Notes: generated by a model not told the origin, from the letters alone. Counted from the first letter of the stretch, positions 8,088 to 17,326 are shown. The stretch is DNA of 64,000 nucleotides from Candidatus Panguiarchaeum symbiosum (GCA_024720975.1 JANJXX010000002.1:1-64000), one strand, 5' to 3'. Made by a program: numbers and translations.

Positions 8088-9110
8088 TCATTCAAAAATT
8101 TTGCTCCCAACTTGACGATCAATATTGAAGAGCTCTTTTCTAGTTAACAGTGCAATGTCATGCTCGTGCAAAAGCTCTTTAACTTCCTCATCTGAGCCGC
8201 TAAAAGCTATGAATATCTTTTGATATTCTTTGCCTGCGAGCTTGCTGCTGACAACATTTATGAATTCCTCAATTTTTCTTGATGTGGCTTTACCTATCGT
8301 GGCATATATCGCCGTTTCAATGTTATCAGCTTCACAGATCAGATCTATTCTACCTGATTCTGTAGTGAGGCTATAAATGTTTTTGCAGGGATGGAGAAGT
8401 ACTTTTTTTCCGTTAGAGGCTTCTATTTCTATATTGTCGCTGATTTTTGAAAACATAGTATAGAGCAACCTCACGAATCTGTTTTGGGATATTAAGCCTA
8501 ACCTCCTCACAATCCTCTTGATATTGCGAGAGATTACACGCTTCACTAAAGTGTCAAGTACTGCGTTGAATACTTTATCTCCGCTCTTATTTCTCACAAT
8601 GATGCCGCCAATTACATTTATCTTTTCCCCTAACTCTAGATTTACATCTATGCCTATCTCCTCTCTGATTTTTCGTCTAATGTCATCATTCCTAGACTTT
8701 ATAAATTCAAGATCTCTGGTATTTGCGCTGACTACTATCTCATTTTCGCCTAGTTCTAGGACGGCTTCTCTTACAAGTTTGTATAGAAATCCATAGTAGT
8801 CTACATCCTTGGTACGTTCCTGGATTTTTTCCTCGATTAGCTTCAGGATTTTGCCCTGTAAATTATTGAGGATTTTATCCTTGAGCACAGCTTTTTCTCC
8901 TTTAATTCTGCGTATTTCTGTATCCAAGATTCTACGCCGTTCCATGTCAATAACTTCCCTTGCACGTCTTTCTGCTTCAGCTCTAGCTTTTTCCTCTGCA
9001 GCTTTGATAATACCATCTGCCTCTTTATGGGCTTTTTCTAGAATTTCTCGAGCTTCTTCCTCGACTTTTCCCAGTATGTCGCGTATAAAGAGTTCGAGCT
9101 CGTCACTCAT
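8088..9110 (-). CDS. atpE: ATP synthase subunit E fused to a C-terminal nuclease-fold-like domain
   Basis: Residues 1-200 are a standard A/V-type ATP synthase subunit E, the peripheral stalk protein. They contain a long Ala/Glu/Arg-rich coiled coil (ILGKVEEEAREILEKAHKEA onward) and then the globular head-binding part ending near GGIIVRNKSGDKVFNAVLDT. The family is normally about 190-210 residues, but this protein has 340. The extra 130-140 residues have a beta-alpha pattern with GRIDLICEADNIETAIYATIG, then a long helix, a strand IFIAFSG and a terminal DIALLTRKEL. That order resembles the degenerate PD-(D/E)xK-like domains attached to archaeal coiled coils, but with no intact E-x-K. No stop or shift separates the two parts. 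It overlaps the H gene by ATGA. Confidence 0.88.
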   Translation of the reverse strand: MSDELELFIRDILGKVEEEAREILEKAHKEADGIIKAAEEKARAEAERRAREVIDMERRRILDTEIRRIKGEKAVLKDKILNNLQGKILKLIEEKIQERTKDVDYYGFLYKLVREAVLELGENEIVVSANTRDLEFIKSRNDDIRRKIREEIGIDVNLELGEKINVIGGIIVRNKSGDKVFNAVLDTLVKRVISRNIKRIVRRLGLISQNRFVRLLYTMFSKISDNIEIEASNGKKVLLHPCKNIYSLTTESGRIDLICEADNIETAIYATIGKATSRKIEEFINVVSSKLAGKEYQKIFIAFSGSDEEVKELLHEHDIALLTRKELFNIDRQVGSKIFE

Positions 9111-9412
9111 TTGAAGATCGCCTTAATAAGCATTTCTGCAATTTCATTTAATTCTTCATCTGAGATTGACATTAGACGCTCAAACTCTTCATCAAGTTTC
9201 AGCTCAAGTTTACTAACTTCGCTGGCCAATTCTTGGCGGTACTTTTCTATGAGAGACTCCGTTAACTTTTTAATATAGTCCTCACTTAAGATTTCCTTCT
9301 CCATAGTTCTGGCATTATTTATGATTTTTTGAGCCTCTGCTTTAGCTTTTTCGATTATCTCTCCTGCTTTTTTCTCTGCCATAGCTAGACGCATTGCTAA
9401 TGCTATGCTCAT
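9107..9412 (-). CDS. atpH: A-type ATP synthase subunit H (peripheral stalk)
   Basis: Subunit H pairs with E to form the peripheral stalks. The protein is one long charged helix (AEKKAGEIIEKAKAEAQKII and onward), as expected for the AhaH/G family, about 101 residues. The start is the ATG at 9412 (MSIALAMRLAM), since a GGGGGT site sits just upstream; a TTG four codons earlier would overlap it. The stop overlaps the start of atpE, so the stalk partners are made together. This pair is separated from I-D-C by the uS14-uS8-uL6 unit. Confidence 0.88.
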   Translation of the reverse strand: MSIALAMRLAMAEKKAGEIIEKAKAEAQKIINNARTMEKEILSEDYIKKLTESLIEKYRQELASEVSKLELKLDEEFERLMSISDEELNEIAEMLIKAIFK

Positions 9413-9467
9413 TGTAACCCCCAACGAAGCCTATCTTCAAAATAATTATTAAGAGCATTCAAAAACC

Positions 9468-10304
9468 TCAAATAGGATGCTTATCAGTTCTTTTTAATAT
9501 CGAAAATCTGCTAAGTTCGCTTTGTATTGTCTGACGCTTAAGCTCAGTTGGTTGTAAATCCATAATCTCAATAAACTCTCTCGCATTTTTGGGCGCAAAA
9601 GCCCTGAAATGATTGTTAAAGTATATGTATAACTTTCTTACGCTAGGTTCTAATTCCTTGCGAATTCGGTCGGCCCAGCTCTGTAACTCTTCCTTCTTGT
9701 AGTCATAGTAATACCAGACTTTCTTTCCGCGTCCGTGAAATCGCACGTAAGCAAAATCATTGGTGGTGACTCTCAAGATTGGCTGGAGCAATGGTCCATC
9801 AACAATAACAAATGCAACATTATACGACGACAGTAGTTCGAATGCTTTTTCGTTTAACCAACTTCTATGCCTAAATTCTATTGCAAATTCATGATCTTTT
9901 GGTAAGTTATTTAAAAATTCCTCTAGACGTTTAAGTGTTGATTCTGTATACACGAATTCCGGAGGAGCTTGAAATAGAATAGGGCCGAGTTTATTTGCGC
10001 TTCTTAGTGGTGCAAGTGCGTTCAGGAAGTTCATCATTTTGCGATGTGCATATAGGAAATGCATCTGATGAGTAAATTCTTGCGGAGCTTTAACACTAAA
10101 GATGAAGTCCTTCGGAGTTTTCCTAACCCAGAGTTTAATCATCACTTCTGGTGGGAGCTTATAGAATGTTACATTTACCTCAACAGTGTTGAAAATTTGC
10201 GAGTAGTATCTTAACCGTTCTGGTTCATTAATTTCCTTTGGATAAAATCTTTCGATCCAATCCTTATACCACCATCCGGAGCAGCCGATATAGTATTTAG
10301 CCAA
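9468..10304 (-). CDS. DUF72 (YecE-like) TIM-barrel protein
   Basis: Recognised by the DUF72 pattern: the N-terminal YYIGCSGWWYKDW, a VEVNVTFYKLP segment, and WVRKTPKDFIFSVKAPQEFTH, followed by IEFRHRSW and a late FNNHFRAFAPKNA. The family adopts a TIM-barrel resembling sugar isomerases, but its biochemical role is not established. Translation probably begins at a TTG (10304) seven bases after GGTG. It is adjacent to, and probably co-transcribed with, the Mut7-C protein. Confidence 0.88.
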   Translation of the reverse strand: MAKYYIGCSGWWYKDWIERFYPKEINEPERLRYYSQIFNTVEVNVTFYKLPPEVMIKLWVRKTPKDFIFSVKAPQEFTHQMHFLYAHRKMMNFLNALAPLRSANKLGPILFQAPPEFVYTESTLKRLEEFLNNLPKDHEFAIEFRHRSWLNEKAFELLSSYNVAFVIVDGPLLQPILRVTTNDFAYVRFHGRGKKVWYYYDYKKEELQSWADRIRKELEPSVRKLYIYFNNHFRAFAPKNAREFIEIMDLQPTELKRQTIQSELSRFSILKRTDKHPI

Positions 10305-10346
10305 GAAGCCGCACCAAGATTGTATTGAGGATAATACATATGAGTA

Positions 10347-10832
10347 CTACAAAACCTCCGATAAAACTTTGTTAATGTTCCTAAAATGACTGCCGATCCA
10401 GTACACATGACCGCAATTGTTGCAAATCCAAAACTCGTTATGTATTTTGAGAACTGATGGAGGAACCTTGTTTGTTAGATCTTCTTTGTTTGCAGGAACG
10501 AGAATTCCATTGCACAACGGACACCTTGAAAGCATGTCTCTATGGGCTTCCTCGCGAATATTTAGGTTTTCTAGAATTTTTCTTAGGACTTCTTTAAGAC
10601 TCAAATTTGGTTCAATATACATTGCCCTTAAGCCCATTTTATTTGCCCTGCTAGCTAGCTGTTTGTCAGAGGTTAATAGAATTCTGTCATCTTTCATTGC
10701 TATTCTTAAGATAGCTTTATCAACATCTATGTTTTCCTTTCTAAAACTGCTAGCAGAAAGCGTATCAAAACCTAAAATTCTCAGCCAGCGCGCTAGATTT
10801 TCAAGCATCTCATCAACAATAAATTTCGTCAA
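10347..10832 (-). CDS. Mut7-C RNase domain protein (PIN-like plus zinc ribbon)
   Basis: The N-terminal 90 residues carry the Mut7-C/DUF82 signature: FIVDEMLENLARWLRILGFD, then DRILLTSDKQLASRA, with acidic residues placed as in PIN-type nucleases. The C-terminal part is a zinc ribbon with CPLC and CNNC pairs. Such proteins are predicted RNases; the substrate is unknown. The start is a TTG at 10832, five bases after GGTGA, giving an N-terminus that matches the family (T-K-F-I-V-D). A GTG at 10844 would include the binding site itself. Confidence 0.85.
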   Translation of the reverse strand: MTKFIVDEMLENLARWLRILGFDTLSASSFRKENIDVDKAILRIAMKDDRILLTSDKQLASRANKMGLRAMYIEPNLSLKEVLRKILENLNIREEAHRDMLSRCPLCNGILVPANKEDLTNKVPPSVLKIHNEFWICNNCGHVYWIGSHFRNINKVLSEVL

Positions 10833-11064
10833 GCTTGTCACCAACTTGACTAAAACTAATCCCTCGAGAAAATTGGAACTCTTAGATTAAACTCAAGACG
10901 CAGCATATCTTCTGCAAGAGTCAATTAAATATAGTTTCACCTCATTTCTACAATATAGAATTAAAGGTTGATAAGTTCAAAGAAGAAATCGGAGGCGTAT
11001 AGACTGAATACCAACACAAACGAAAAAGAAAGCGACTTCTAAGAATATAGGCTTAGATGGGCTG

Positions 11065-11399
11065 CTAAAGCCTAGTGCACTGGGAGCCCTCTTGATATCC
11101 TCTCTCGTCTTGAGTGTACAAAGGATACTCCTTTGGTTCTCTCTCAATTTCCCGCTCTGCTAAGATCCCTTTGGCAAGTCTCTCAAGCCTTTCTTCCCCT
11201 CTTTAATGGGAGCTTGAATGACTCTGTATTCAGCAATTTTCCCAAAGGTTTTTCTCTCCTTCTTCCTTCCCTTAGGTGTAACTTGCAGCGGGCCCTTGAA
11301 GATACTCTGCCTTTGCTACATTATAATATCTCTCTGCCTGTGAATGTTCATGACTTGAGTTTTGCGCTCCAAGTTTATGAGCTTGGTGTGTATGAAGTT
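11065..11399 (-). pseudogene. Degenerate coding remnant of unknown origin
   Basis: The 680 bases between the Mut7-C gene and hflX hold no intact gene. On the minus strand, adjoining frames give protein-like sequence: a part ending in KGPLQVTPKGRKKERKTF and IAEYRVIQAPIKEGKKGLRD, interrupted by an in-frame TAG near its start, then a shift into GILAEREIEREPKEYPLYTQ ending at a stop at 11065. A further short fragment (IELKVDKFKEEIGGV) lies on the plus strand near 10950-11000. Charged, gene-like composition across broken frames suggests decayed DNA, perhaps a lost mobile or accessory gene. I cannot name the parent family. Confidence 0.4.
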
Positions 11400-11512
11400 T
11401 AACGCAACTCTCGTCTGCAATTTTGTCCATAAAAATATGTAAGCTTCGATGTTTTTCTTTTGCTCAAGTTAACTAATTTCCAGTTGACTGGGGATGTTCC
11501 ATGAGGTCTTCC

Positions 11513-12613
11513 TCAGCATGCTTCTAGGATTGTATTTATTAGATCTTCTAGATGGGTATTTGTTTTTGCTGAAACAGCAACGATCTTATATTCGGTGCCG
11601 GCATATTTGTAGAGGGTATTTTTAAGGAATTCTAAGCGCGTGTTGAGCGTATTTTTCACTAAGTCTATCTTGTTAGCTACAACTATTACTGGTTTCTCAA
11701 GGAGACCAGTCTTTTTTAGTATTTCTGTTGTGGCTTTGATTTTCATTTCTAATATGGAATCTTCTTCGCTAATGTCTATAACCCAGAGTAATAAGTGTGC
11801 TTCAGTCATGTCTTCTAGATTAACTCGAAATGAGGATATGATCTTTGGATTCAAGTCTGAGGCAAATCCGATTGTGTCTACTAGTAGTACGTTTCCAGTG
11901 CCTCTGAGTCGAGAGTATTTGGAAGACAGCGTTGTGAATGGCTGTGGTGAGACTAGCTTATTTTCGCCGGTTAATGCATTAAAGAGGCTCGTTTTCCCCG
12001 CATTGTAGTAGCCAATTATGGTAACTATTTTGAAACCTAGATCCTTTCTTTTTTTGATCTCAGTCACTTTTTTGTTCAACTCAGCTTCGATTTCTTTGAG
12101 TAGCTTGCTTCTTCTCCTCCTCAACCATGCAACCTTAGGGACCCAGCCATATTCACCTCCGGCCTTGAAGAATGGTTTATCCTTAGAGCCGTGAAGTACT
12201 CTTTCTCGAAGCTTGAAGTATGGAATAAGCTTTTCGAGGTAGGCCAGTTCGATTTGCATTTTGGACAATTTATCGCCAGCGTTTCTCTGGAATACTTCTA
12301 GCACCAGCTCATAGCGGTCAATGACTCTTAGACCAATAGAACGCTCAAGATTAAGTTTTTGTATGCTCTTAAGTTCATTCCAAACAATGATTGTGCCAGC
12401 GCCACGTTCTTCAGCTAAGCGTTTTATCTCTTCAACCTTCCCTTTGCCAAATAAAAATGCCGAAGAGGGACTCTGTCTGAATTGAGAAATTTCGCCAACA
12501 ATAATATATCCTGCCGCCTTTGTTAGTTCCTTGAATTCACTAAATTTTACCTTCCAGTCAGCGATCTTAGGCGTTACGAGCATTGCAACAACTGCATAGT
12601 ACTCTGGATCCAT
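11513..12613 (-). CDS. hflX: HflX-type ribosome-associated GTPase
   Basis: HflX GTPases bind the 50S subunit and split stalled or hibernating ribosomes. The N-terminal HflX domain shows SPSSAFLFGKGKVEEI and the middle segment ends with the family GGEYGWVPKVAWLRRRR-like stretch. The G domain has G1 GYYNAGKTSLFNAL, G3 DTIGF and G4 NKID. The start is the ATG at 12613, six bases after GGTG. Length (366 residues) is normal for archaea. It stands alone, with long non-coding stretches on both sides. Confidence 0.93.
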   Translation of the reverse strand: MDPEYYAVVAMLVTPKIADWKVKFSEFKELTKAAGYIIVGEISQFRQSPSSAFLFGKGKVEEIKRLAEERGAGTIIVWNELKSIQKLNLERSIGLRVIDRYELVLEVFQRNAGDKLSKMQIELAYLEKLIPYFKLRERVLHGSKDKPFFKAGGEYGWVPKVAWLRRRRSKLLKEIEAELNKKVTEIKKRKDLGFKIVTIIGYYNAGKTSLFNALTGENKLVSPQPFTTLSSKYSRLRGTGNVLLVDTIGFASDLNPKIISSFRVNLEDMTEAHLLLWVIDISEEDSILEMKIKATTEILKKTGLLEKPVIVVANKIDLVKNTLNTRLEFLKNTLYKYAGTEYKIVAVSAKTNTHLEDLINTILEAC

Positions 12614-12988
12614 CAAATGCACCGAGATGTATTAGCGATGGTCGACGCACTTCTTAGGTTCCTTCTTAATTAGCTCAAACTTTAACCTTATTTTTAAATT
12701 TTAGCGACTGAGGGATACACATGCTACTGTGCGTAGTTTGCGTTTGACTAGTCCGTTAATGATTCTACGAATTTCAATGAGAGTCTAATGCTAGCATCGG
12801 GAAGCCCCTAAACAATTATTGCATTTATCAAGTAGGCGGTATAATAATTGAGTTTGAGGTTCTAGTTTGATAAAACCTATAACTCGCATAAGAGAAGTAG
12901 AGGATGTAGGTTGATATGCTAAGATTGCTTAGCTAGTCTCTGGTTGGGAGTTTTGAGAGCTTAGAATGAACTTTGAGTAATAATTACA
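12614..12988. other. Intergenic region upstream of hflX, no gene seen
   Basis: About 375 bases between hflX and tRNA-Cys. AT-rich promoter-like sequence lies close to hflX. The rest shows no convincing frame, hairpin or box pattern. Confidence 0.5.
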
Positions 12989-13068
12989 TGGAGGCGGGGG
13001 CGGGATTTGAACCCGCGACACTGGGATCTGCAATCCCACGCGCTTAAACCGGGCTGCGCTACCCCGCC
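12989..13068 (-). tRNA. tRNA-Cys (anticodon GCA), CCA encoded
   Basis: The minus strand folds as a full cloverleaf: acceptor GGCGGGG/CCCCGCC, D stem GCGC/GCGC, anticodon stem TGGGA/TCCCA with loop TTGCAGA giving anticodon GCA, and T stem GCGGG/CCCGC with loop TTCAAAT. The discriminator base is U, as expected for Cys, and CCA follows it in the DNA. It is the only one of the six tRNA genes here with an encoded CCA. Confidence 0.95.
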
Positions 13069-13183
13069 GTTGTTTTTGCGTCAAATTATTATGACACCGT
13101 AGTTAGGTACAATTATTAAAACATTTCTTATTTTAAAAGTTACCAATTGCAAGTTGCGATTAAGCTTAACTTGAATGTTTGCA

Positions 13184-13792
13184 CTAGTTCTTCGTATTAC
13201 TTTCTTTCAGGCTGTTTCTTTTGATCCTGAATGCTATTTTAAATGGAGTGAGTATGTCTAACATTGCTGCTTTTATTTGTGTGATTGTTGTTTGTCCGGG
13301 TGTTGGTAGCAAAGGATACCCTATTGTCTTAACTTCCCTCTCTGGTTGCGCATATATACCCGCTATTATCATTTTTTCTCCGCATACTCCACACTTAGTT
13401 TCGGTAACCATTCCAACGTATTCATCACTCTGTTTCTCACGAGTCTCTACAAAACCGCATTTGGGGCATTTCAGCTTTGAAAAGCATTTGTATCTCCCGC
13501 GGCCAGGGTTTAATAAATTTGCTGTCGAGTGCAACATCATCGTCCCTTGTCTGCTTATAAATGATCCGAATAATGCAATGAAAAGCGCGTAGGCGGTGTA
13601 TGTTAGTGTTTGCATTGGCTCAAGCTTTGAAAATGCGATGAATATTATCGACAATAATGCGCCTGCATTGAGCACAATACCAGCCAGCATTAATATCGTC
13701 GCAACTCTTTTGTTTCTGTTTATAATTTTTTTCAGAAACTTCCTGTCTTCTTCAAATAGCTTGTCAATAATGGCATCAATATCTCGTGACAT
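13184..13792 (-). CDS. Membrane protein with zinc-ribbon domain
   Basis: Unrecognised 202-residue protein. An N-terminal charged helix is followed by two membrane segments (VATILMLAGIVLNAGALLS-like and LTYTAYALFIALFGSF-like), then a zinc ribbon with CPKCG and CGVCG pairs and a C-terminal region with a third, weaker hydrophobic stretch. The start is the ATG at 13792, five bases after GGCGAT; a GTG at 13870 would add a basic 26-residue tail without a binding site and run into the control region of rpl30. Divergent from rpl30. Confidence 0.75.
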   Translation of the reverse strand: MSRDIDAIIDKLFEEDRKFLKKIINRNKRVATILMLAGIVLNAGALLSIIFIAFSKLEPMQTLTYTAYALFIALFGSFISRQGTMMLHSTANLLNPGRGRYKCFSKLKCPKCGFVETREKQSDEYVGMVTETKCGVCGEKMIIAGIYAQPEREVKTIGYPLLPTPGQTTITQIKAAMLDILTPFKIAFRIKRNSLKESNTKN

Positions 13793-13891
13793 TGAATATC
13801 GCCAACGCCTTCTAGATAAAAATAAAAGCTTAAATTTGTCCTTAATAATGTCTATGAGTTTTACTTGCACGATAGTTAGATGGTGACTCTG

Positions 13892-14413
13892 ATGGCCGTT
13901 GCTACTGAAGAAAGCAGAACCCTTCCTAAACCGGAGGGCCAGTGGATTGCAGTTATTAGGATTCGAGGCCGAGTAAACACCAGAGAGGATGTTGAATGGA
14001 CATTAAAACTTCTTCGACTAAATAAACCAAATCATTGCGTTATTATAAGATATACACCAAGTATTCGCGGAATGCTTATTAAAGCCCAACATAAGATAGC
14101 CTGGGGCGAAATAGACTTCGAGACATTTTATCAACTCCTTAAGGAAAGGGGACGCATTATCGGAGATAAATCATTAACTGATGACATAGTAAAGGAAAAG
14201 ACAAACGGAAGGTACCAAGATATCAAAGCCCTTGCTGAAGCCATCTGGAGGGGAGAAATAACTTTCAGAGATTTAGAGTGGTTCAAACCAGTCTTTCGAC
14301 TGCATCCCCCAAGGAAGGGATATAAAAGGAGCACGCGAAAACTCTATCAAGAGCGTGGAGCCTTAGGTTATTGGGGACCAAAAATTAGTGACCTACTGAG
14401 ACGAATGTTTTGA
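13892..14413 (+). CDS. rpl30: Large subunit ribosomal protein uL30
   Basis: The long archaeal/eukaryotic form of L30 (about 173 residues), with the signature IAVIRIRGRVNTREDVEWTL and the C-terminal RLHPPRKGYKRSTR segment. The start is the ATG at 13892, five bases after GGTGA; an upstream ATG at 13880 overlaps the binding site. Normally embedded in the spc-type operon between uS5 and uL15, here it is a lone gene. Its 3' end overlaps the tail of tmcA by 21 bases, tail to tail. Confidence 0.95.
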   Translation: MAVATEESRTLPKPEGQWIAVIRIRGRVNTREDVEWTLKLLRLNKPNHCVIIRYTPSIRGMLIKAQHKIAWGEIDFETFYQLLKERGRIIGDKSLTDDIVKEKTNGRYQDIKALAEAIWRGEITFRDLEWFKPVFRLHPPRKGYKRSTRKLYQERGALGYWGPKISDLLRRMF

Positions 14414-16696
14414 GTCCGATTTCTTTCCTCTGGGTCGACCCTTACTAAATTTAACTTTCGCTATTTGTTGCCAGAGTCTTTTGATTATCTCCCTAATTAG
14501 ATGCAGTTCCTCTCTTTTAAGCAGCTGACGTTGGAGTATCTTTTTAATTATCAGCTGCTCGTCGTCGGGAGATAAGAAATTATAACCCCCAGCAAAATAC
14601 ACCTTAACAATCTCGTCAACGACGTCTATACAGGCTTCTATTTTCCCTCCTAAAGAGACGTATAGACCAAGGCGAAATACGTCACCCATATTTAGTTGCG
14701 GAATAACTCCTGTTATGGGCTCTCCGTATTTAAGAATTTTGTGAGCTGTCTCTGTCTCCAGCTCCCAGTAGGTGTTTCTCAACTCTCTGAGTAGACGGAT
14801 TCTAAGCTGCCTGTTAGCCTCCTTAACCAAGCGTTCTGCCTCTTCAGAGAGCGGTTTTATGACGATAGCTGAGTATTCGCCGGTCTTGGGATTAATCAAA
14901 GGTGAGAGATTTGCTACATAAAATTCGTTCTTTAACCAGAAATTGAGGAGCTCCGGATTGGCACCAAAAGACGCTCCGATCCAATCTTTACCTTCCTTCT
15001 TTGCCAATTCCTCTAATAACTTAAGTGCTGTACTACCTAGTCCCCTGCCCTGCAATTTTGGGTGCGTTGCAATACGCACGATCCTGAGTCCTTTCATCTG
15101 CGGAAATGATACTAGTCCAGTATATCTGGTTACATTATCCGGTATCAGTTGACCAAGTGGTGCTTCTTCTAACAATTCTTGCACGCGATCTTGAGGTATC
15201 CCCCCTTCTTCTGCGATCTGCAATGCCACTAATGGTTGAGAATCTATAGTTAGTGCAAAGATTCTATGATGCGGTGCATCGCACATGAGTAGTAGATCTT
15301 TAGGATTGTTTCTATAGTGTGCTGTTGTAAGAATTCCTATCAGCGAGCGCACGAAATTTTCAGCTTCTTTTTCACCAAGAAAGTATTTGCTTGGATCTAT
15401 TTCTACTAATTTTGCAGTATCGATCTTTTCCAGAATGCTTTCATCAACAGGTGCTGGCTCGGCGTCAAGGAACAACATATCAAAGAGCCACTTTTCTATG
15501 GGATCTGTTCCAGAGTACCTGATAGGCTCCTCAAGCCTTACTTTTTGGTAGTTAATCCCACTTTCATCTAGCATTTTTAGGAATCTAACAGCAAAAACCC
15601 TACCTGTTCCCTCATAACCGTGGACGGTACCTGAGAATACTATCTTATCATATGCATTTATGACGCGTTTCAGGTATGAAAATGGAATGGCAGCAACCTC
15701 ATCTATTATAAGACAATCGGCCAGACCCGCTAGCTTTATTGCTCTATGAGGAAATCTAAATTCAAGCCTTAGTAAATCACTTTCGAATTCTTTATTACTT
15801 TCTGAGAATTTATACTCTAATTCTAAAGCTTTATGTGCAATCTCAGCGAACCTGAAAACTTCTTCTACATTAAGCTCATCCCTTGAAGTTATGCATACAT
15901 ATAACGCCCTCTTATGTTTCCTTGCAAATCGCCAGGCATAACCTGTTATTCCTAGCCCTATACTCGCAGATTTTCCACGGCCTCTGTTAGCGAGTAGTAT
16001 TATATAATTCTTCCACTCTTCAAAACTCCTCAAAACTTCCACTTGATCTTGCGAGGCTGCTAGTTTATAAATTTCTTTTGGAAATTGCGTGTTCTCTGGA
16101 ATCTTTATTTCGCTTTTAGTATAGACTCTTCGTTCCTCATTGGGTTGCCAGATGAACTCATTTTTATCTACATCGAAGATGTATACTCCCTGATATCCGA
16201 TTGATTTCTCTATGAGTCTTCTCAGCATTATCTTCCTTGGAGGCTTGGGATAGTATGGTGGAACTATTTCTTCGTAGTAGGTTTTAGATTCATAGTCACG
16301 AGGTAGCATAACCACAATTATTCCTCCACCGCGTACTGTTCCTACAACGCGCGATAATGCCATTACATCTAGCCAGTCTCGCAGATCAATGAACGATAGG
16401 TCATAAGTCTGGCCAAGTATACGGTCCGTCTCCCAATTTTTAATGATTCTTTTCGACTTAGATCTACAAACTTCATCAAACAGATTCTGAAAACGTTTAT
16501 AATTCGATGAACAAATCACCGAGGAATCTTCATCTACTATTTGCTCAGCAATTTTCAATGCAGTCCTAGCCACTTTTTGGTTCTCACCAACCATTATGAA
16601 GAGTCTGCGTTCATAAGCCGACTTAGCAAATTCTCTAGAAACCTTTATAGCTTCTAACATGTAGTCGATGCTCATCATTGCAACCATTTTAAGCAA
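14393..16696 (-). CDS. tmcA: tRNA(Met) cytidine acetyltransferase TmcA / Kre33 family
   Basis: Makes N4-acetylcytidine in RNA using acetyl-CoA and ATP. All expected parts are visible: an N-terminal DUF1726-like domain, a RecD-like ATPase with Walker A LANRGRGKSASIGLG near residue 235 and Walker B CLIIDEVAAIPF near residue 335, a GYEGTGR motif, and a GNAT domain with the acetyl-CoA loop HPKLQGRGLGSTALK near residue 545. The length of 767 residues is normal. The start is uncertain among a TTG (16696) and several near ATGs (16687, 16678, 16675). Archaeal homologues can modify rRNA and many other RNAs as well as tRNA. Confidence 0.93.
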   Translation of the reverse strand: MLKMVAMMSIDYMLEAIKVSREFAKSAYERRLFIMVGENQKVARTALKIAEQIVDEDSSVICSSNYKRFQNLFDEVCRSKSKRIIKNWETDRILGQTYDLSFIDLRDWLDVMALSRVVGTVRGGGIIVVMLPRDYESKTYYEEIVPPYYPKPPRKIMLRRLIEKSIGYQGVYIFDVDKNEFIWQPNEERRVYTKSEIKIPENTQFPKEIYKLAASQDQVEVLRSFEEWKNYIILLANRGRGKSASIGLGITGYAWRFARKHKRALYVCITSRDELNVEEVFRFAEIAHKALELEYKFSESNKEFESDLLRLEFRFPHRAIKLAGLADCLIIDEVAAIPFSYLKRVINAYDKIVFSGTVHGYEGTGRVFAVRFLKMLDESGINYQKVRLEEPIRYSGTDPIEKWLFDMLFLDAEPAPVDESILEKIDTAKLVEIDPSKYFLGEKEAENFVRSLIGILTTAHYRNNPKDLLLMCDAPHHRIFALTIDSQPLVALQIAEEGGIPQDRVQELLEEAPLGQLIPDNVTRYTGLVSFPQMKGLRIVRIATHPKLQGRGLGSTALKLLEELAKKEGKDWIGASFGANPELLNFWLKNEFYVANLSPLINPKTGEYSAIVIKPLSEEAERLVKEANRQLRIRLLRELRNTYWELETETAHKILKYGEPITGVIPQLNMGDVFRLGLYVSLGGKIEACIDVVDEIVKVYFAGGYNFLSPDDEQLIIKKILQRQLLKREELHLIREIIKRLWQQIAKVKFSKGRPRGKKSDSKHSSQ

Positions 16697-16711
16697 ACGC
16701 TATTCCCACGA

Positions 16712-17326
16712 CTAAGGAGTTTTCTCAGGAATTTCTGGTTTTTTGAAAGATTGCGAAAATAAGAACCTAAATAAGCTTCTGGCGAGTAAACGGCTGACGC
16801 GCAATGGTTCTATATAACGACCATGGATAGCGAATAGGTTAAGTATATTTGTAGCATTCGTGATAGTTATTCCTACGGGCCTTATGTAGACTATGTATCC
16901 ATTTCTTAATCTGACTGGAATCCTCGGACCATTTCTGCGATAGATCTCTATTCGCTTTTCGGCGTCTGGTAAATCCACGAGGAATTTCTCTATTCCTGAA
17001 GATTCCTCGTATGAGACTGCTATTATTGGTGCCCCCGTGCATTCATAAAGCTTGTTGAGGTCTATGATGTTATATAGTGATATTATCGTTCCTGAGAGAA
17101 CTATCACTCTGACGTCAGGTCTTCCCAGCTGATTGTATATTGAGAGTACGGCATCTGTAGCATCTAATCCACCAACCGTACATAGTGAAAAGCCAAAACC
17201 ATCAATTTGGAGATCAGCTCTCATTACCACGCCTGCTAGCAAAGATTTATTGATAGGTGACTTCTTAAGAAACGATTCTGCAATGCCGAGGACTCTTAAT
17301 TCTTTTTTCGGAGTGATCCACTTCAC
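16712..17326 (-). CDS. DUF99 (UPF0215) family protein
   Basis: Recognised from the DUF99 pattern: ELRVLGIAESF at the N-terminus, a MRADLQIDGFGFSLCTVGG segment and RVIVLSGTIISLYNIID. Endonuclease V-like folds have been proposed for the family; I see no direct evidence of function. The GTG start overlaps the stop of the signal peptidase gene (GTGA), so the two are translationally coupled. The C-terminal 40 residues are basic. Confidence 0.87.
   Translation of the reverse strand: MKWITPKKELRVLGIAESFLKKSPINKSLLAGVVMRADLQIDGFGFSLCTVGGLDATDAVLSIYNQLGRPDVRVIVLSGTIISLYNIIDLNKLYECTGAPIIAVSYEESSGIEKFLVDLPDAEKRIEIYRRNGPRIPVRLRNGYIVYIRPVGITITNATNILNLFAIHGRYIEPLRVSRLLARSLFRFLFSQSFKKPEIPEKTP

Noticed and set aside
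11133-11402. 89-codon plus-strand frame
   Set aside because: Lacks a binding site; protein-like signal is stronger on the minus strand, though broken.
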